Below are positions 16,177-25,618 of a stretch of 64,000 nt of DNA, piece after piece. Both the position numbers and the translations under genes were made by a program. Under the pieces are notes generated by a model, which did no database searches, was not told where the DNA came from, and saw only the letters and a program-made list of their open reading frames with translations. Origin of the DNA: an uncultured Bacilli bacterium (lineage in GTDB: Bacteria; Bacillota_I; Bacilli_A; RF39; UBA660); contig CAKOZV010000001.1 in assembly GCA_934131695.1 (NCBI GenBank), forward strand, positions 62,001 through 126,000. Direction: 5' to 3'. The number at the start of each line of letters is the position of its first letter. The stretch's first letter is position 1.

Positions 16177-17553
16177 ATGATAGACGTACGTGATATTTAT
16201 AAAGATGTAAATGAGTATTTAAATAAGGAAGTAGTACTAAATGGTTGGATTAGAAACCATCGTAAACAAAAAGAATTTGGATTCATCACTTTCTTTGATG
16301 GAACTGTGTTTGAATCTGTACAAATAGTATATGATAAATCACTAGAAAACTTTGATGAGATTCAAAAACTAAGAGTAGGTAGTGCAATTAGTGTTAAAGG
16401 ATTAGTTGTTAAAAGTCCAAAAGAAGGACAAGAGTTTGAAATTCAAGCTAGAGAAATTAAACTAGAAGGAGATTGTCCAGAAGATTATCCACTACAACCT
16501 AAAAGACATTCTATGGAATTCTTAAGAGAAATAGCTTATCTTCGTCCTAGAACTAATACTTTCCAAGCTGTTTTTAGAGTAAGAAGTGTAGCAGCAATGG
16601 CCATTCATAAATATTTCCAAGATAAAGGATTTGTTTATTTACATGCTCCATTAATTACGGCAAGTGACTGTGAAGGAGCAGGAGAAATGTTTCAAGTATC
16701 AACACTTGACTTTGAGAATCTAAAAGGTAAAGAAATAGATTATAGTAAAGATTTCTTTGGGAAGAGAACAGCCCTTACAGTATCAGGTCAATTACAAGGG
16801 GAAATATTTGCTCTAGCTTTTAAAAACATCTATACATTTGGACCAACATTTAGAGCAGAAAATTCTAATACTAAAACTCATGCTTCTGAATTTTGGATGA
16901 TTGAACCAGAAATGGCCTTTTGTGAGTTAGATAGATTAATGGATGTAGAAGAAGATATTCTTCGTTATATTATAAAATATGTAATGGAAAACGCATATTC
17001 TGAACTTAAGTTCTTTGATAACTTTGTTCATAAAGGATTGATAGATAGACTAAATACAGTCTTAAATGCAGAACCAAAAAGAATTACTCATAAAGAAGCG
17101 ATTAATATTCTTAAAGAAAGTGGAAAAGATTTTGAAAACAAACCAGAATATGGAGAAGACCTTGCTAAAGAACATGAAAAATATTTAACAGAAGAATATT
17201 TTAAAGCTCCAGTATTTGTTACTGATTGGCCAAAAGATATTAAAGCTTTCTATATGCGATTAAATGATGATAATGAAACAGTAGCAGCTGTAGACTTTTT
17301 GGTACCACAAGCAGGAGAATTAATGGGTGGTAGTCAAAGAGAAGAAAGATATAGCGTTCTAAAAAATAGAATGGATGAACTAAAAATGGATGAAGAAGAA
17401 CTTGACTGGTACTTAAAACTTAGACAGTACGGTGGAGTAAAACATTCAGGATTTGGACTTGGTTTTGAAAGATTACTAATTTACCTAACTGGTATGGAAA
17501 ATATAAGAGATGTAATACCATTCCCAAGAACACCAGGAAATTGCGAATTTTAG
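16177..17553 (+). CDS. asnS: Asparagine-tRNA ligase
   Basis: Class IIb aminoacyl-tRNA synthetase of 458 residues that charges tRNA-Asn. The N-terminal OB-fold (about 15-100, [15 protein letters not shown]) binds the anticodon. Class II motif 1 lies near 130-165, motif 2 includes [20 protein letters not shown], and motif 3 is [11 protein letters not shown] near the end, with the typical close [11 protein letters not shown]. The gap of about 60 residues after [19 protein letters not shown] fits bacterial AsnRS. GAGGAGG precedes the ATG. A small membrane protein gene follows 9 bases later. Confidence 0.97.
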   Translation: MIDVRDIYKDVNEYLNKEVVLNGWIRNHRKQKEFGFITFFDGTVFESVQIVYDKSLENFDEIQKLRVGSAISVKGLVVKSPKEGQEFEIQAREIKLEGDCPEDYPLQPKRHSMEFLREIAYLRPRTNTFQAVFRVRSVAAMAIHKYFQDKGFVYLHAPLITASDCEGAGEMFQVSTLDFENLKGKEIDYSKDFFGKRTALTVSGQLQGEIFALAFKNIYTFGPTFRAENSNTKTHASEFWMIEPEMAFCELDRLMDVEEDILRYIIKYVMENAYSELKFFDNFVHKGLIDRLNTVLNAEPKRITHKEAINILKESGKDFENKPEYGEDLAKEHEKYLTEEYFKAPVFVTDWPKDIKAFYMRLNDDNETVAAVDFLVPQAGELMGGSQREERYSVLKNRMDELKMDEEELDWYLKLRQYGGVKHSGFGLGFERLLIYLTGMENIRDVIPFPRTPGNCEF

Positions 17554-17562
17554 GAGGATGAA

Positions 17563-18054
17563 ATGAATAAAGGATATTATAGTGACAGTAGTGAATTTAA
17601 AGGAACAGGTAAAAGAGTAGTAATTATTTTAATTTGTGTAGTATTACTATTTGGATTAATGTACTTTCTAACTACAAGAATTTTATCAAAAGAAGTTACT
17701 AAGAAAAGAAAACAAAGTGAGGTAACTGAATCAAGTATTCAATATGAAAAAATATTAGCAGGAGAATCATTTACAATGGACCAAGAAGAGTATTATGTAG
17801 TATATTATGATAGTACTGATACTGAACTTTCTTCGACAATTTCTACTTATCAATCAGATAAAAAAGATATAAAACTATATAGTGTAGATTTAAGTGATGG
17901 TATGAATAAGAAATATAAAACAGCTGGTGATGTTGATACTAGTAGTATTGAAAACTTGAAAGTAAAAAATCCTACACTTGTTCATTTTAAAAATAAAGAA
18001 GTAGTTGATACTATAACTGATGAAAATGAAATAAAAGATTATCTTAATAAATAA
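17563..18054 (+). CDS. Membrane-anchored thioredoxin-fold-like protein lacking cysteines
   Basis: Protein of 163 residues with one membrane helix (about 19-40) and an extracytoplasmic domain. Its strand-loop-helix plan (YYVVYYDSTDTELSSTISTYQ, later KNPTLVHFKNKEVVDTI) recalls thioredoxin-like proteins. The position where CxxC should stand reads STDTE, so there is no redox centre. AGGAGG precedes the ATG and it is probably co-transcribed with asnS. The fold is inferred from pattern alone. Confidence 0.6.
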   Translation: MNKGYYSDSSEFKGTGKRVVIILICVVLLFGLMYFLTTRILSKEVTKKRKQSEVTESSIQYEKILAGESFTMDQEEYYVVYYDSTDTELSSTISTYQSDKKDIKLYSVDLSDGMNKKYKTAGDVDTSSIENLKVKNPTLVHFKNKEVVDTITDENEIKDYLNK

Positions 18055-18060
18055 ATATGT

Positions 18061-18086
18061 AAAGTCTTTATCTAAAAGGCTTTTTT
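18061..18086 (+). terminator. Terminator of the asnS operon
   Basis: AAAGTCTTT / AAAGGCTTT stem (one G-U pair), loop ATCTA, then a T-rich tail. Confidence 0.75.
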
Positions 18087-18140
18087 CTTTAGTAAATTAT
18101 TAAAATTATGATACAATTATATAGACGGTAGGTGAAATAG

Positions 18141-19385
18141 ATGAAGAAAAAAGAAGAAATAATAGAAGATGAAAATATAGATACAACAAAAGAAATAGTT
18201 ACTATTAAGAAAGAAGGATTTAGTTATCCAGAAATGGTTATCATTATGATAATAGCAATTCTTTTTGGTTTCTTAATAGGAAATGTTGTTAGTTTTACGA
18301 AGAAAGAAACTGTTAGTAGTTCTGTTCCTAGTGAATTAAAAGAATTTGTTGATACTTATAATGATATAGTAAATAATTACTATGATAAGGTTAATAAAGA
18401 GGAATTAATAGATGCTGGAATAAAAGGAATGATTAATTATTTAGATGATCCTTATGCTACATACTTTGATGGAACTAGTAGTACAAACTTCAATCAAACA
18501 CTAGAAGGAAATTATGAAGGTATTGGTATTGAAGTTACTCTTGATAATAATAAAGTAAAAATTACTAAGGTATTTGCTGATACTCCTGCTAAAAAAGCTG
18601 GCTTAAAAGTAGGAGACTATATAACTAAAGTAAATGGTGAAAGTGTAGATGGTAAAAGCTTATCAGATGTAGTAAGTCTTATCAAAAATGCTAAGAATAA
18701 AGAAGTAGAAATAACTATTACTAGAGATGAGCAAGAAAAGACTATGAAAGTTACTAGAACAACTGTTGATATGCCTTATACTAGTAGTAAAGTTTATGAA
18801 GAAAATGGTAAGAAGATAGGATATTTAAAAATAGAAATGTTTTCTAATAATATTACTAAACAGGTAAAGAATGAACTAACATCTTTAAAGAAAAAGAATA
18901 TTGATAAGTTAGTTATAGATGTTAGAGATAATCCAGGTGGTTATTTAACTCAAGTTACTGAAATACTATCATTATTCATGACTAAGAAAGATGTTATCTA
19001 TCAGTTACAAACTAAGAATAATAAAGAAAAAGTTTATGGTACTAGTAGTAAAGCTACTTATAATTATCCAGTAGTAGTTTTAATAAATGAAAATAGTGCA
19101 TCTGCTAGTGAAATATTAGCTAGTGCCTTTAAAGAAACATATAATGCCGAAATAGTTGGTGTTAATTCTTATGGAAAAGGTACAGTTCAAAAAACAGGAG
19201 ATTTAAATAATGGTGATACAATTAAGTATACAGTTCAAAAGTGGTTAACTCCTAAAGGTAATTGGATTAACGAAAAAGGTGTAACTCCTACTAAAGAGGT
19301 TAAACTAGAGTTAAAAGAAAATGAAACATTAACAGAAGATAATGACAACCAGTTAAAAGCTGCTATAGAATTAGCCAGTAAGTAA
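18141..19385 (+). CDS. S41 family C-terminal processing peptidase (CtpA/CtpB type)
   Basis: Membrane-anchored serine protease of 414 residues. One helix at about 29-52, PDZ domain at about 125-205 (YEGIGIEVTL, AGLKVGDYITKVNGE), then the S41 core. The catalytic serine lies in NENSASASEIL near residue 320 and the lysine in SYGKGTVQ at 346, forming the Ser-Lys dyad. RDNPGGYL supports the oxyanion region. It lacks the C-terminal peptidoglycan-binding domain of many relatives. Substrates are exported proteins; in sporulating relatives CtpB acts in a signalling cascade. An extended -10 (TGATACAAT) and GGTAGGTG precede it. Confidence 0.93.
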   Translation: MKKKEEIIEDENIDTTKEIVTIKKEGFSYPEMVIIMIIAILFGFLIGNVVSFTKKETVSSSVPSELKEFVDTYNDIVNNYYDKVNKEELIDAGIKGMINYLDDPYATYFDGTSSTNFNQTLEGNYEGIGIEVTLDNNKVKITKVFADTPAKKAGLKVGDYITKVNGESVDGKSLSDVVSLIKNAKNKEVEITITRDEQEKTMKVTRTTVDMPYTSSKVYEENGKKIGYLKIEMFSNNITKQVKNELTSLKKKNIDKLVIDVRDNPGGYLTQVTEILSLFMTKKDVIYQLQTKNNKEKVYGTSSKATYNYPVVVLINENSASASEILASAFKETYNAEIVGVNSYGKGTVQKTGDLNNGDTIKYTVQKWLTPKGNWINEKGVTPTKEVKLELKENETLTEDNDNQLKAAIELASK

Positions 19386-19393
19386 AAATATAA

Positions 19394-19435
19394 TTAGCAC
19401 TCGTTATTGACAAGTGCTAGTTTTTGCTATATAAT
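19394..19435 (+). promoter_or_regulatory. CIRCE operator overlapping the clpB promoter
   Basis: TTAGCACTC-N9-AAGTGCTAG (19394-19420) matches the CIRCE consensus with two mismatches in the right arm. TTGACA (19407-19412) lies inside it and TATAAT (19430-19435) follows at 17 bases. This places clpB under the HrcA heat-shock repressor. Confidence 0.9.
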
Positions 19436-19460
19436 ATGTCTTGAAAGTGAGGGGATATAT

Positions 19461-21572
19461 ATGTATCAAGAACAAAATCAAGAAAAAGAAAAAGTATTAG
19501 AAAAATATGGCCGTAATATAAATGAAGCAGTCCTTGCTGGGAAAATAGATCCAGTTATTGGTCGTGATGAAGAAATCAGAAGTATTACAAGGGTTTTGTC
19601 ACGTAAAACAAAAAATAACCCCGTATTAATAGGTGAACCTGGTGTAGGTAAAACTGCTATTGTAGAAGGTCTTGCCCTAAGAATAGTAAAAGGAGATGTT
19701 CCTGCTAGCTTAAAAAATAAAACTGTTTGGGAACTAGATATGGCTTCTCTAGTAGCTGGTGCTAAGTATCGTGGAGAATTTGAAGAGAGATTAAAAAATG
19801 TCTTAAACGAAATAAAGAAAAGTGAAGGCTCTATCATAATGTTTATTGATGAGATTCATACTATAGTTGGTACTGGTAATATGGAAGGGGCTATGGATAC
19901 ATCTAACATCTTAAAACCAATGCTAGCTCGTGGTGAAATTCATGTGATTGGTGCTACTACTTTGAATGAATATCGTAAATATATTGAAAAAGATGGTGCC
20001 TTAGAAAGACGTTTCCAAAAGATTAAAGTAAGTGAACCAACAGTAATGGATACTATTACTATCTTAAGAGGACTTAAAGAAAGATTTGAAATCCATCATG
20101 GAGTTACTATTCAAGATAAGGCTCTTGTTGCTGCTGCTACTTTATCAGATAGATATATTACTGATAGATTTTTACCTGATAAGGCTATTGACTTAATAGA
20201 TGAAGCTTGTGCAACAATTAGAGTTCAGATGGATTCAGTTCCTAATGCACTTGACTCTTTAACTAGAAAAATAATGAGTCTAGAAATAGAACGTCAAGCG
20301 ATAAAGAAAGAAAAAGACCAGTTATCAATGAATCGTAAAGATGAAATAGATAAAGAATTAGTAGATTTAAAGAAACAAGAGAAAGACTTTAAATCAGCTT
20401 GGGAAGAAGAGAAAGGTCTTTATACTAAGATACAAAATAAAAAGAAAGAGATAGAAAAAGCAAGATTTGATTTAGAACAAGCAGAAAATAAATATGATTT
20501 AGAAACTGCTGCTAGATTAAGACATGGTACCTTACCTAGACTTGAAAAAGAACTAGAAGAGTTAAAAAGTAAAGATACTAAAAAATTACTAAGTGACCAT
20601 GTAGATGAAGAAGATATTGCATCTATCATTTCTAAATGGACTAATATACCACTAAGTAAATTAGTAAGTAGTGAGAAAGAAAAACTATTAAATCTAGAAC
20701 AAGCAATGAAACATAGAGTAATGGGTCAAGATGAAGCCTTGCATTTAGTAAGTGAAGCTATTATTAAATCAAGAAGTGGTATTAAAGATCCTAATAGACC
20801 AATTGGTTCATTCATTTTCTTAGGACCTACTGGAGTTGGTAAAACAGAAGTAGCTAGAACTCTTGCTAATGAGTTATTTGATGATGAAAAACATATGGTT
20901 CGTATTGATATGAGTGAATATATGGAGAAATTCAGTGTCTCAAGACTTATTGGTTCTCCTCCAGGATATGTTGGTTATGAAGAAGGAGGTCAACTTACTG
21001 AAGCAGTAAGACGAAACCCTTATAGTATCGTATTATTCGATGAAATAGAAAAAGCTCATCCTGAAGTACTTAATTTACTACTACAAATCCTAGATGATGG
21101 TAGAATAACTGATTCTAATGGACGTACAGTAGACTTTAAAAATACTATTATTATAATGACATCTAACCTTGGTAGTGAATACATCCTAGACGGTGATACT
21201 AGTAAAGTAGAAGGTGAATTAAGAAGTCATTTTAGACCAGAATTTATTAACCGAATTGATGAAGTAATTATCTTTAAACCATTAACTAAAGAAGTAATAT
21301 ATCAAATTCTTGATAAAATTATTCATGATATAGAAAAACGATTAAGTAATGACCAGATTAAATTATCTTTAACAGAAAAAGCTAAAGACTATTTAGTGGA
21401 TGCAGGATATGATATTAACTATGGTGCAAGACCTTTAAAACGAGAAGTTAGTAAAACAATTGAAAGTTTATTAGCCCATGAATTAATTAAAGGTACTATA
21501 CCATTTAATGCCACCGTTACATTTGATGTAGAGGATAACAACTTGGTTATTTCTAATACAGAAGTGAAATAA
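19461..21572 (+). CDS. clpB: ClpB-type disaggregase lacking the N-terminal domain
   Basis: AAA+ chaperone of 703 residues that re-solubilises aggregated proteins, usually with DnaK. Two AAA domains are present: Walker [10 protein letters not shown] and Walker B MFIDEIH in the first, and GPTGVGKTE and [12 protein letters not shown] in the second. Between them is a coiled M-domain of about 100 residues ([13 protein letters not shown] to LEKELEELK), which marks ClpB rather than ClpC. The normal 150-residue N-domain is missing; the protein begins [19 protein letters not shown]. No ClpP-binding IGF-type loop was noticed. An upstream in-frame start at 19407 lies in the operator, so 19461 (GAGGGG before it) is used. 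Confidence 0.94.
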   Translation: MYQEQNQEKEKVLEKYGRNINEAVLAGKIDPVIGRDEEIRSITRVLSRKTKNNPVLIGEPGVGKTAIVEGLALRIVKGDVPASLKNKTVWELDMASLVAGAKYRGEFEERLKNVLNEIKKSEGSIIMFIDEIHTIVGTGNMEGAMDTSNILKPMLARGEIHVIGATTLNEYRKYIEKDGALERRFQKIKVSEPTVMDTITILRGLKERFEIHHGVTIQDKALVAAATLSDRYITDRFLPDKAIDLIDEACATIRVQMDSVPNALDSLTRKIMSLEIERQAIKKEKDQLSMNRKDEIDKELVDLKKQEKDFKSAWEEEKGLYTKIQNKKKEIEKARFDLEQAENKYDLETAARLRHGTLPRLEKELEELKSKDTKKLLSDHVDEEDIASIISKWTNIPLSKLVSSEKEKLLNLEQAMKHRVMGQDEALHLVSEAIIKSRSGIKDPNRPIGSFIFLGPTGVGKTEVARTLANELFDDEKHMVRIDMSEYMEKFSVSRLIGSPPGYVGYEEGGQLTEAVRRNPYSIVLFDEIEKAHPEVLNLLLQILDDGRITDSNGRTVDFKNTIIIMTSNLGSEYILDGDTSKVEGELRSHFRPEFINRIDEVIIFKPLTKEVIYQILDKIIHDIEKRLSNDQIKLSLTEKAKDYLVDAGYDINYGARPLKREVSKTIESLLAHELIKGTIPFNATVTFDVEDNNLVISNTEVK

Positions 21573-21575
21573 TAT

Positions 21576-21620
21576 AATAGCTGGGAAAAAAAGTGAACTG
21601 CTTGTCTCAGCTATTTTTTT
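21576..21620 (+). terminator. Terminator of clpB
   Basis: An 11-bp stem AATAGCTGGGA / TCTCAGCTATT (one G-U pair) with a 19-base loop, followed by T5-7. Confidence 0.8.
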
Positions 21621-21650
21621 ATGTTATTATATTTCTATAAGGAGGAAATA

Positions 21651-22346
21651 ATGGATATATTAGAAATTAAAAATAAGTTAGCTAAAAAGTCTACATTATT
21701 GTATGTAGATGATTCTAATGTGTTAAATACAACGGAAAAAAGTTGTATTGGAAAGGTAAATTGTCAAATAGAAGGTGAAAATTTACCAATTGATATCGAT
21801 GGAAACGAAATGTTACCACTTGCTACTTTTTTTCTAGATGGCTTATCTGGTGTCCCTGAGTCAGTGAAAGATTATTACTGTTGTTCTATTTTTATATCAG
21901 AAAATATTTTAGAACATTACAAAACAAAATACGAGGGTTATTATAAAGTTAGAATGTATAAAAAGACAGATAATCTAGTTAGTTGCGATTGGCAAAGTGA
22001 AGTGTTTAAGGGATTCCCTTTGAAAACAAAGGAAGTTAATAATGACTATCCAGTTTGGGATGGTGGAGGAATACCGCTAGATATAGAAGATGAAATAATG
22101 AAATTAAGTGATGAAGAAGGTATAAATTATTTTGATGATATTTATGAATCTGATGGAGAGACTCATAAAATTGGTGGCTATCCTCATTATATTCAATCAG
22201 GAAAATGGGATAAGGAAAACTATGAATTTATATTTCAAATAAATTCTGATAAAAAAGTAAATCTTAATATTGGTGATGGAGGTTCTTTCTATCTATTCTA
22301 TTCTAAGAAACTACAAAAATGGGAACTTCAATGTGATTTTTATTAA
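21651..22346 (+). CDS. DUF1963 (YwqG-like) protein
   Basis: Soluble protein of 231 residues. Family signatures are the C-terminal HKIGGYPHYIQSG, EFIFQINSD and NIGDGGSFYLFYS, as in YwqG; the family has no proven function. A strong AAGGAGG fixes the ATG at 21651, 30 bases after an in-frame ATG that lacks a ribosome site. It stands between two terminators. Confidence 0.85.
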   Translation: MDILEIKNKLAKKSTLLYVDDSNVLNTTEKSCIGKVNCQIEGENLPIDIDGNEMLPLATFFLDGLSGVPESVKDYYCCSIFISENILEHYKTKYEGYYKVRMYKKTDNLVSCDWQSEVFKGFPLKTKEVNNDYPVWDGGGIPLDIEDEIMKLSDEEGINYFDDIYESDGETHKIGGYPHYIQSGKWDKENYEFIFQINSDKKVNLNIGDGGSFYLFYSKKLQKWELQCDFY

Positions 22347-22366
22347 TATCTTTAAAAAGTAAAATA

Positions 22367-22395
22367 AAGCACTCTTTATAATAAGGGTGCTTTTA
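22367..22395 (+). terminator. Terminator after the DUF1963 gene
   Basis: Ten-pair stem AAGCACTCTT / AAGGGTGCTT (one G-U pair), 6-base loop, T-rich end. Confidence 0.75.
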
Positions 22396-22461
22396 TGATA
22401 CAAAATTTTTTTCAACAATTTTTGTGGATAAAATATTTTATATTAATATTGGTGATATTAT

Positions 22462-22644
22462 ATGAAAGTAAAAATATTTGATTTTGAAGATGAAAGTGAT
22501 TTAGAAGATGCAATAAACAACTTTTTGAGAGAATTAGAAGGGGATGTAATAGAAATTAAATATCAAGTTAGTTCTTTTCCTAGTGGTGAAGAACAAATCT
22601 ATTGTTTTTCTGCTATGATTATTTATTTTTATAAACAGACTTAA
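22462..22644 (+). CDS. Cse60 family sporulation-associated small protein
   Basis: Protein of 60 residues matching the Cse60 pattern: MKVKIFDFEDESDLEDAINN, then IEIKYQVSS and EEQIYCFSAMIIY. Cse60 was named as a mother-cell sporulation gene in B. subtilis; its role is unclear. The gene overlaps the 3' end of the convergent FemX gene by 26 bases with no terminator between, so the two mRNAs would be antisense at their ends. GGTGATATT precedes the ATG. Confidence 0.8.
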   Translation: MKVKIFDFEDESDLEDAINNFLRELEGDVIEIKYQVSSFPSGEEQIYCFSAMIIYFYKQT

Positions 22645-23878
22645 CACCATAATAAAGAGGAAAGTATTTCTTATATTTTTTATAACTGTTTAAATCTATT
22701 GGATAATCAAACTCACCAATATGTTCAAATAATTTAGCTCCAAAGTTTTGTTTAAAGAAGAACCCACCATCATTTATATCTTTTACTTCATAAAAATTAT
22801 AAGACCTATAGCCATATTCAATAGCTTTTTTAAGCATCTTAAAGTGAATAGAATAAGATACATCTAAATCAATATATTCATCATCCATTCCTCCAATTAG
22901 AGCGGTAATTTCTTTTCCATACATCAAGAATAAGTATCCCCCTAAGAAAATCTTATCATTATCTGTTTTTTCCTTTAGGGATAAATAATACTTTCTTCGC
23001 TTATTTATAATATTAATCTGTTCTTTATAGCCAAGTTCCTTCTCAATAAAAGTTTCCTCTGTTAATTGATTATTTTTATATAGACCTATTCTTTTTTCTT
23101 TTTCTATTTGTAATACTTTTTCTTCTTTCTTAAGATTATTAAGAGTAGTATTTAAATCAAGTTCAGCAATCATTATTTTTAAATGTTCACTAGTAAAAGA
23201 ATTAGCTAAATCTTCATAAAAAGGAAGTTCATATTCAATAGTATTAAACTTACTACTAATCTTATCCATTGTTTTAATAAAGATAGGTAATTCATCTTGC
23301 TTTAGTTCTCTTACAATGTAACCAAGTCTTTCATTTCTTTTAAGAATTTGTCTAGCTTTTTTTGACATATTATTTAATATATCATTAAGGCTTTTGTTAG
23401 TTAAATCAAGTTTCATCGTATATTTAGGATTAATAGTGTTATTATCAGTTTCAATAAAACCTAGTTTTAATAAATAATCTTTTATAAATAAATTATTTAT
23501 ACCACCTTGCAATTCTTTACCATCCTCATCTTTCTCAGTGGTTAATATTTCAGGATCTATTTTTAGATAGATACCATTTTTTTCCTTAACAAAGTTAATT
23601 ACTTCTTTAGTAAATATTTCTAATAAATCATAATTTTTATAGTCGATTAAAAAACCTTGAGGAGCATAGAAAAATCTTTTCTTAATACTTTTATTTTCAT
23701 TAGCTAAAAGTAAAGTGGCTCCTAACAATTTATTTTTATCTTCAAGACCTAAAAAATAAGAATGCCAATTCTCACCAATTTTAAAGTTAGCCCAATAAAT
23801 ACTTTGCTCAAAAGGGCATATTTCTAGGTAATTAATAAATTCATTAAATTCTGTTTTAGAAAGTTCTACAAGTTTCAT
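22619..23878 (-). CDS. FemX-type peptidoglycan bridge aminoacyltransferase
   Basis: Protein of 419 residues of the FemABX family: two GNAT-like folds that add amino acids from aminoacyl-tRNA to the lipid II stem. Signatures are CPFEQSIYWANFKI at the N-terminus, KKARQILKRNERLGY, and the C-terminal YRSYNFYEVKDINDGGFFFKQNFGAKLFEHIGEFDYP. A coiled-coil arm (about 235-290, rich in Lys, Glu and Leu) is the tRNA-synthetase-like arm of FemA. GGTGGGG precedes the ATG. It is divergent from the flippase gene. Confidence 0.92.
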   Translation of the reverse strand: MKLVELSKTEFNEFINYLEICPFEQSIYWANFKIGENWHSYFLGLEDKNKLLGATLLLANENKSIKKRFFYAPQGFLIDYKNYDLLEIFTKEVINFVKEKNGIYLKIDPEILTTEKDEDGKELQGGINNLFIKDYLLKLGFIETDNNTINPKYTMKLDLTNKSLNDILNNMSKKARQILKRNERLGYIVRELKQDELPIFIKTMDKISSKFNTIEYELPFYEDLANSFTSEHLKIMIAELDLNTTLNNLKKEEKVLQIEKEKRIGLYKNNQLTEETFIEKELGYKEQINIINKRRKYYLSLKEKTDNDKIFLGGYLFLMYGKEITALIGGMDDEYIDLDVSYSIHFKMLKKAIEYGYRSYNFYEVKDINDGGFFFKQNFGAKLFEHIGEFDYPIDLNSYKKYKKYFPLYYGVKSVYKNK

Positions 23879-23900
23879 TTTATCACCCCACCTTAAACTA

Positions 23901-23929
23901 ATTATACTTGATTCTTTAACTTAGTGCAA
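23901..23929 (-). promoter_or_regulatory. Promoter of the minus-strand FemX gene
   Basis: Minus strand TTGCAC, 17 bases, TATAAT (23906-23901). On the + strand an extended -10 TGATATGAT (23935-23943) serves the divergent flippase gene. Confidence 0.55.
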
Positions 23930-23965
23930 GATTATGATATGATTATATAGGAAAGTGGTGAATAT

Positions 23966-25618
23966 ATGCGAAAGAAAGAATTAAAACAAAACTCCTTTCT
24001 AAATGGAGCTTTTGTAGCAACCATGGGAATAGTTATTACTAAAGTGTTAGGTATGCTTTACGTAATCCCGTTTTATGCAATTATTGGTGAACAAGGTGGA
24101 GCACTATATGGATATGCCTATACTATCTACTTGCTATTTCAGTCCTTATCTTGTGCTGGTATTCCTAATGCTATTTCTAAAATAATTAGTGAGTATCAAA
24201 CTTTAGGTTATAGTAAAGCGAAAGAAAAAGCCTTTAAGATAGGTAGAAGACTAGCTATCTTCATGGGAATATTTGTTTTTATTATCTTATTCTTATTTGC
24301 TCCAATTATAGCAAAGGCAATTATTGGCGATTTAACAGGAGGTAACACATTAAGTGATGTAACTTATGTTATTAGAGTAATTGCCACAGCTATATTAGTA
24401 GTACCAATCTTAAGTATTTATAGAGGTTATTTAGAAGGTCATAAGTTTATAACTCCAACAGCTATTTCCCAAGTGGTAGAACAAGTAGCTCGTATTGTGG
24501 TTATTATAGCTGGCTCATATGCTGCTTTAAATGTATTTCATTTATCTTTGACAACAGCAGTAGGAGTAGCAACTTTTGGAGCAACAGCTGGTGCATTAGT
24601 TGGTTATTTATATCTACTTGATAAGGTATTTAAACATAAGAAGGAAATAAATAATATAACTGAAGTAAAAGAAGAACCAGTTATTTCTACTAAAGAAATA
24701 TTAGGAAAGATATTCTTCTATGCCTTACCATTCATTATGATAGATGTCTTCAAATCAGCCTATAACTTTGTTGATATGACCACCCTTGTTAAGACTTTGG
24801 TTCATTCAGCAGGTTATACTACAGTAGCGGCAGAAAACTCTATGAGTGTAATTTCTACTTGGGGAAATAAACTTAATATGATAATTGTCTCTATTTCTAC
24901 AGGTATAATTATAAGTCTAATACCTAACCTTACTTCATCATCTGTTAAAGGTGATAAAAAAGATGTTCATCATAAGATTAATCAAACCTTACAAATATTG
25001 CTATTCCTATCAGTACCAATGACTATAGGTCTATCATTCTTATCAAAACCAGTTTGGGATGTATTCTATGGAAATAGATCAGCAGTAGGGGCAGAAATTA
25101 TGGCATACTATATCTTTGTTGCTTTAATAATTTCTACTTATACAGCTTTAGTATCTATCGTACAAGTCTTAAAATATTATAAAGAAGTGTTTATTTCTCT
25201 ATTTGCTGGTGTGCTAATCAAAGCTTTAACTAATGTTTATTTAATTAAAACATTCTATGGACTAGGACTTCAACCAGTATATGGTTCCATAACTGCTACT
25301 ATTTTAGGTTATTTAGTAGGGATAGTCTTATGCCTTTACTACTTAAAAAAGAAATGTGGAGTTAGTTATAAACCGACTATTAGAATTATTGGAAAGATTG
25401 TTATCGCTGATATCTTTATGATACTTTCCTTATTCCTAGTTAAATTCGTAGTACCAATTTCCTCATCTATAAGACTTTTAAATATTCCAATTATTTTAGT
25501 TTATACTATTATAGGAGCAGGGGTTTATTTATTAGCATCTTATAAATCAGGTGTTGTTGAAGAAGTATTAGGTAGTAAAATGTTAGCTAAAATTAAAAGA
25601 AAGGTGGCTAAAAAATAA
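23966..25618 (+). CDS. MurJ/SpoVB-type lipid-linked polysaccharide flippase
   Basis: Polytopic MOP-superfamily protein of 550 residues with about 14 helices. It begins SFLNGAFVATMGIVITKVLGMLYVIPFYAI, the usual opening of Gram-positive MurJ (YtgP) and SpoVB relatives, with ALYGYAYTIYLLFQSLS and SGIPNAISKIISEY-type segments after it. It should flip lipid II or a related undecaprenyl-linked glycan. It lies between two FemX-type genes and shares its last base with the second, which supports lipid II as substrate. GAAAGTGGTG precedes the ATG. Confidence 0.9.
   Translation: MRKKELKQNSFLNGAFVATMGIVITKVLGMLYVIPFYAIIGEQGGALYGYAYTIYLLFQSLSCAGIPNAISKIISEYQTLGYSKAKEKAFKIGRRLAIFMGIFVFIILFLFAPIIAKAIIGDLTGGNTLSDVTYVIRVIATAILVVPILSIYRGYLEGHKFITPTAISQVVEQVARIVVIIAGSYAALNVFHLSLTTAVGVATFGATAGALVGYLYLLDKVFKHKKEINNITEVKEEPVISTKEILGKIFFYALPFIMIDVFKSAYNFVDMTTLVKTLVHSAGYTTVAAENSMSVISTWGNKLNMIIVSISTGIIISLIPNLTSSSVKGDKKDVHHKINQTLQILLFLSVPMTIGLSFLSKPVWDVFYGNRSAVGAEIMAYYIFVALIISTYTALVSIVQVLKYYKEVFISLFAGVLIKALTNVYLIKTFYGLGLQPVYGSITATILGYLVGIVLCLYYLKKKCGVSYKPTIRIIGKIVIADIFMILSLFLVKFVVPISSSIRLLNIPIILVYTIIGAGVYLLASYKSGVVEEVLGSKMLAKIKRKVAKK

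Noticed and set aside
19407..19460. N-terminal extension of ClpB
   Set aside because: These 18 codons lie in the CIRCE operator and promoter, upstream of the predicted transcript start.
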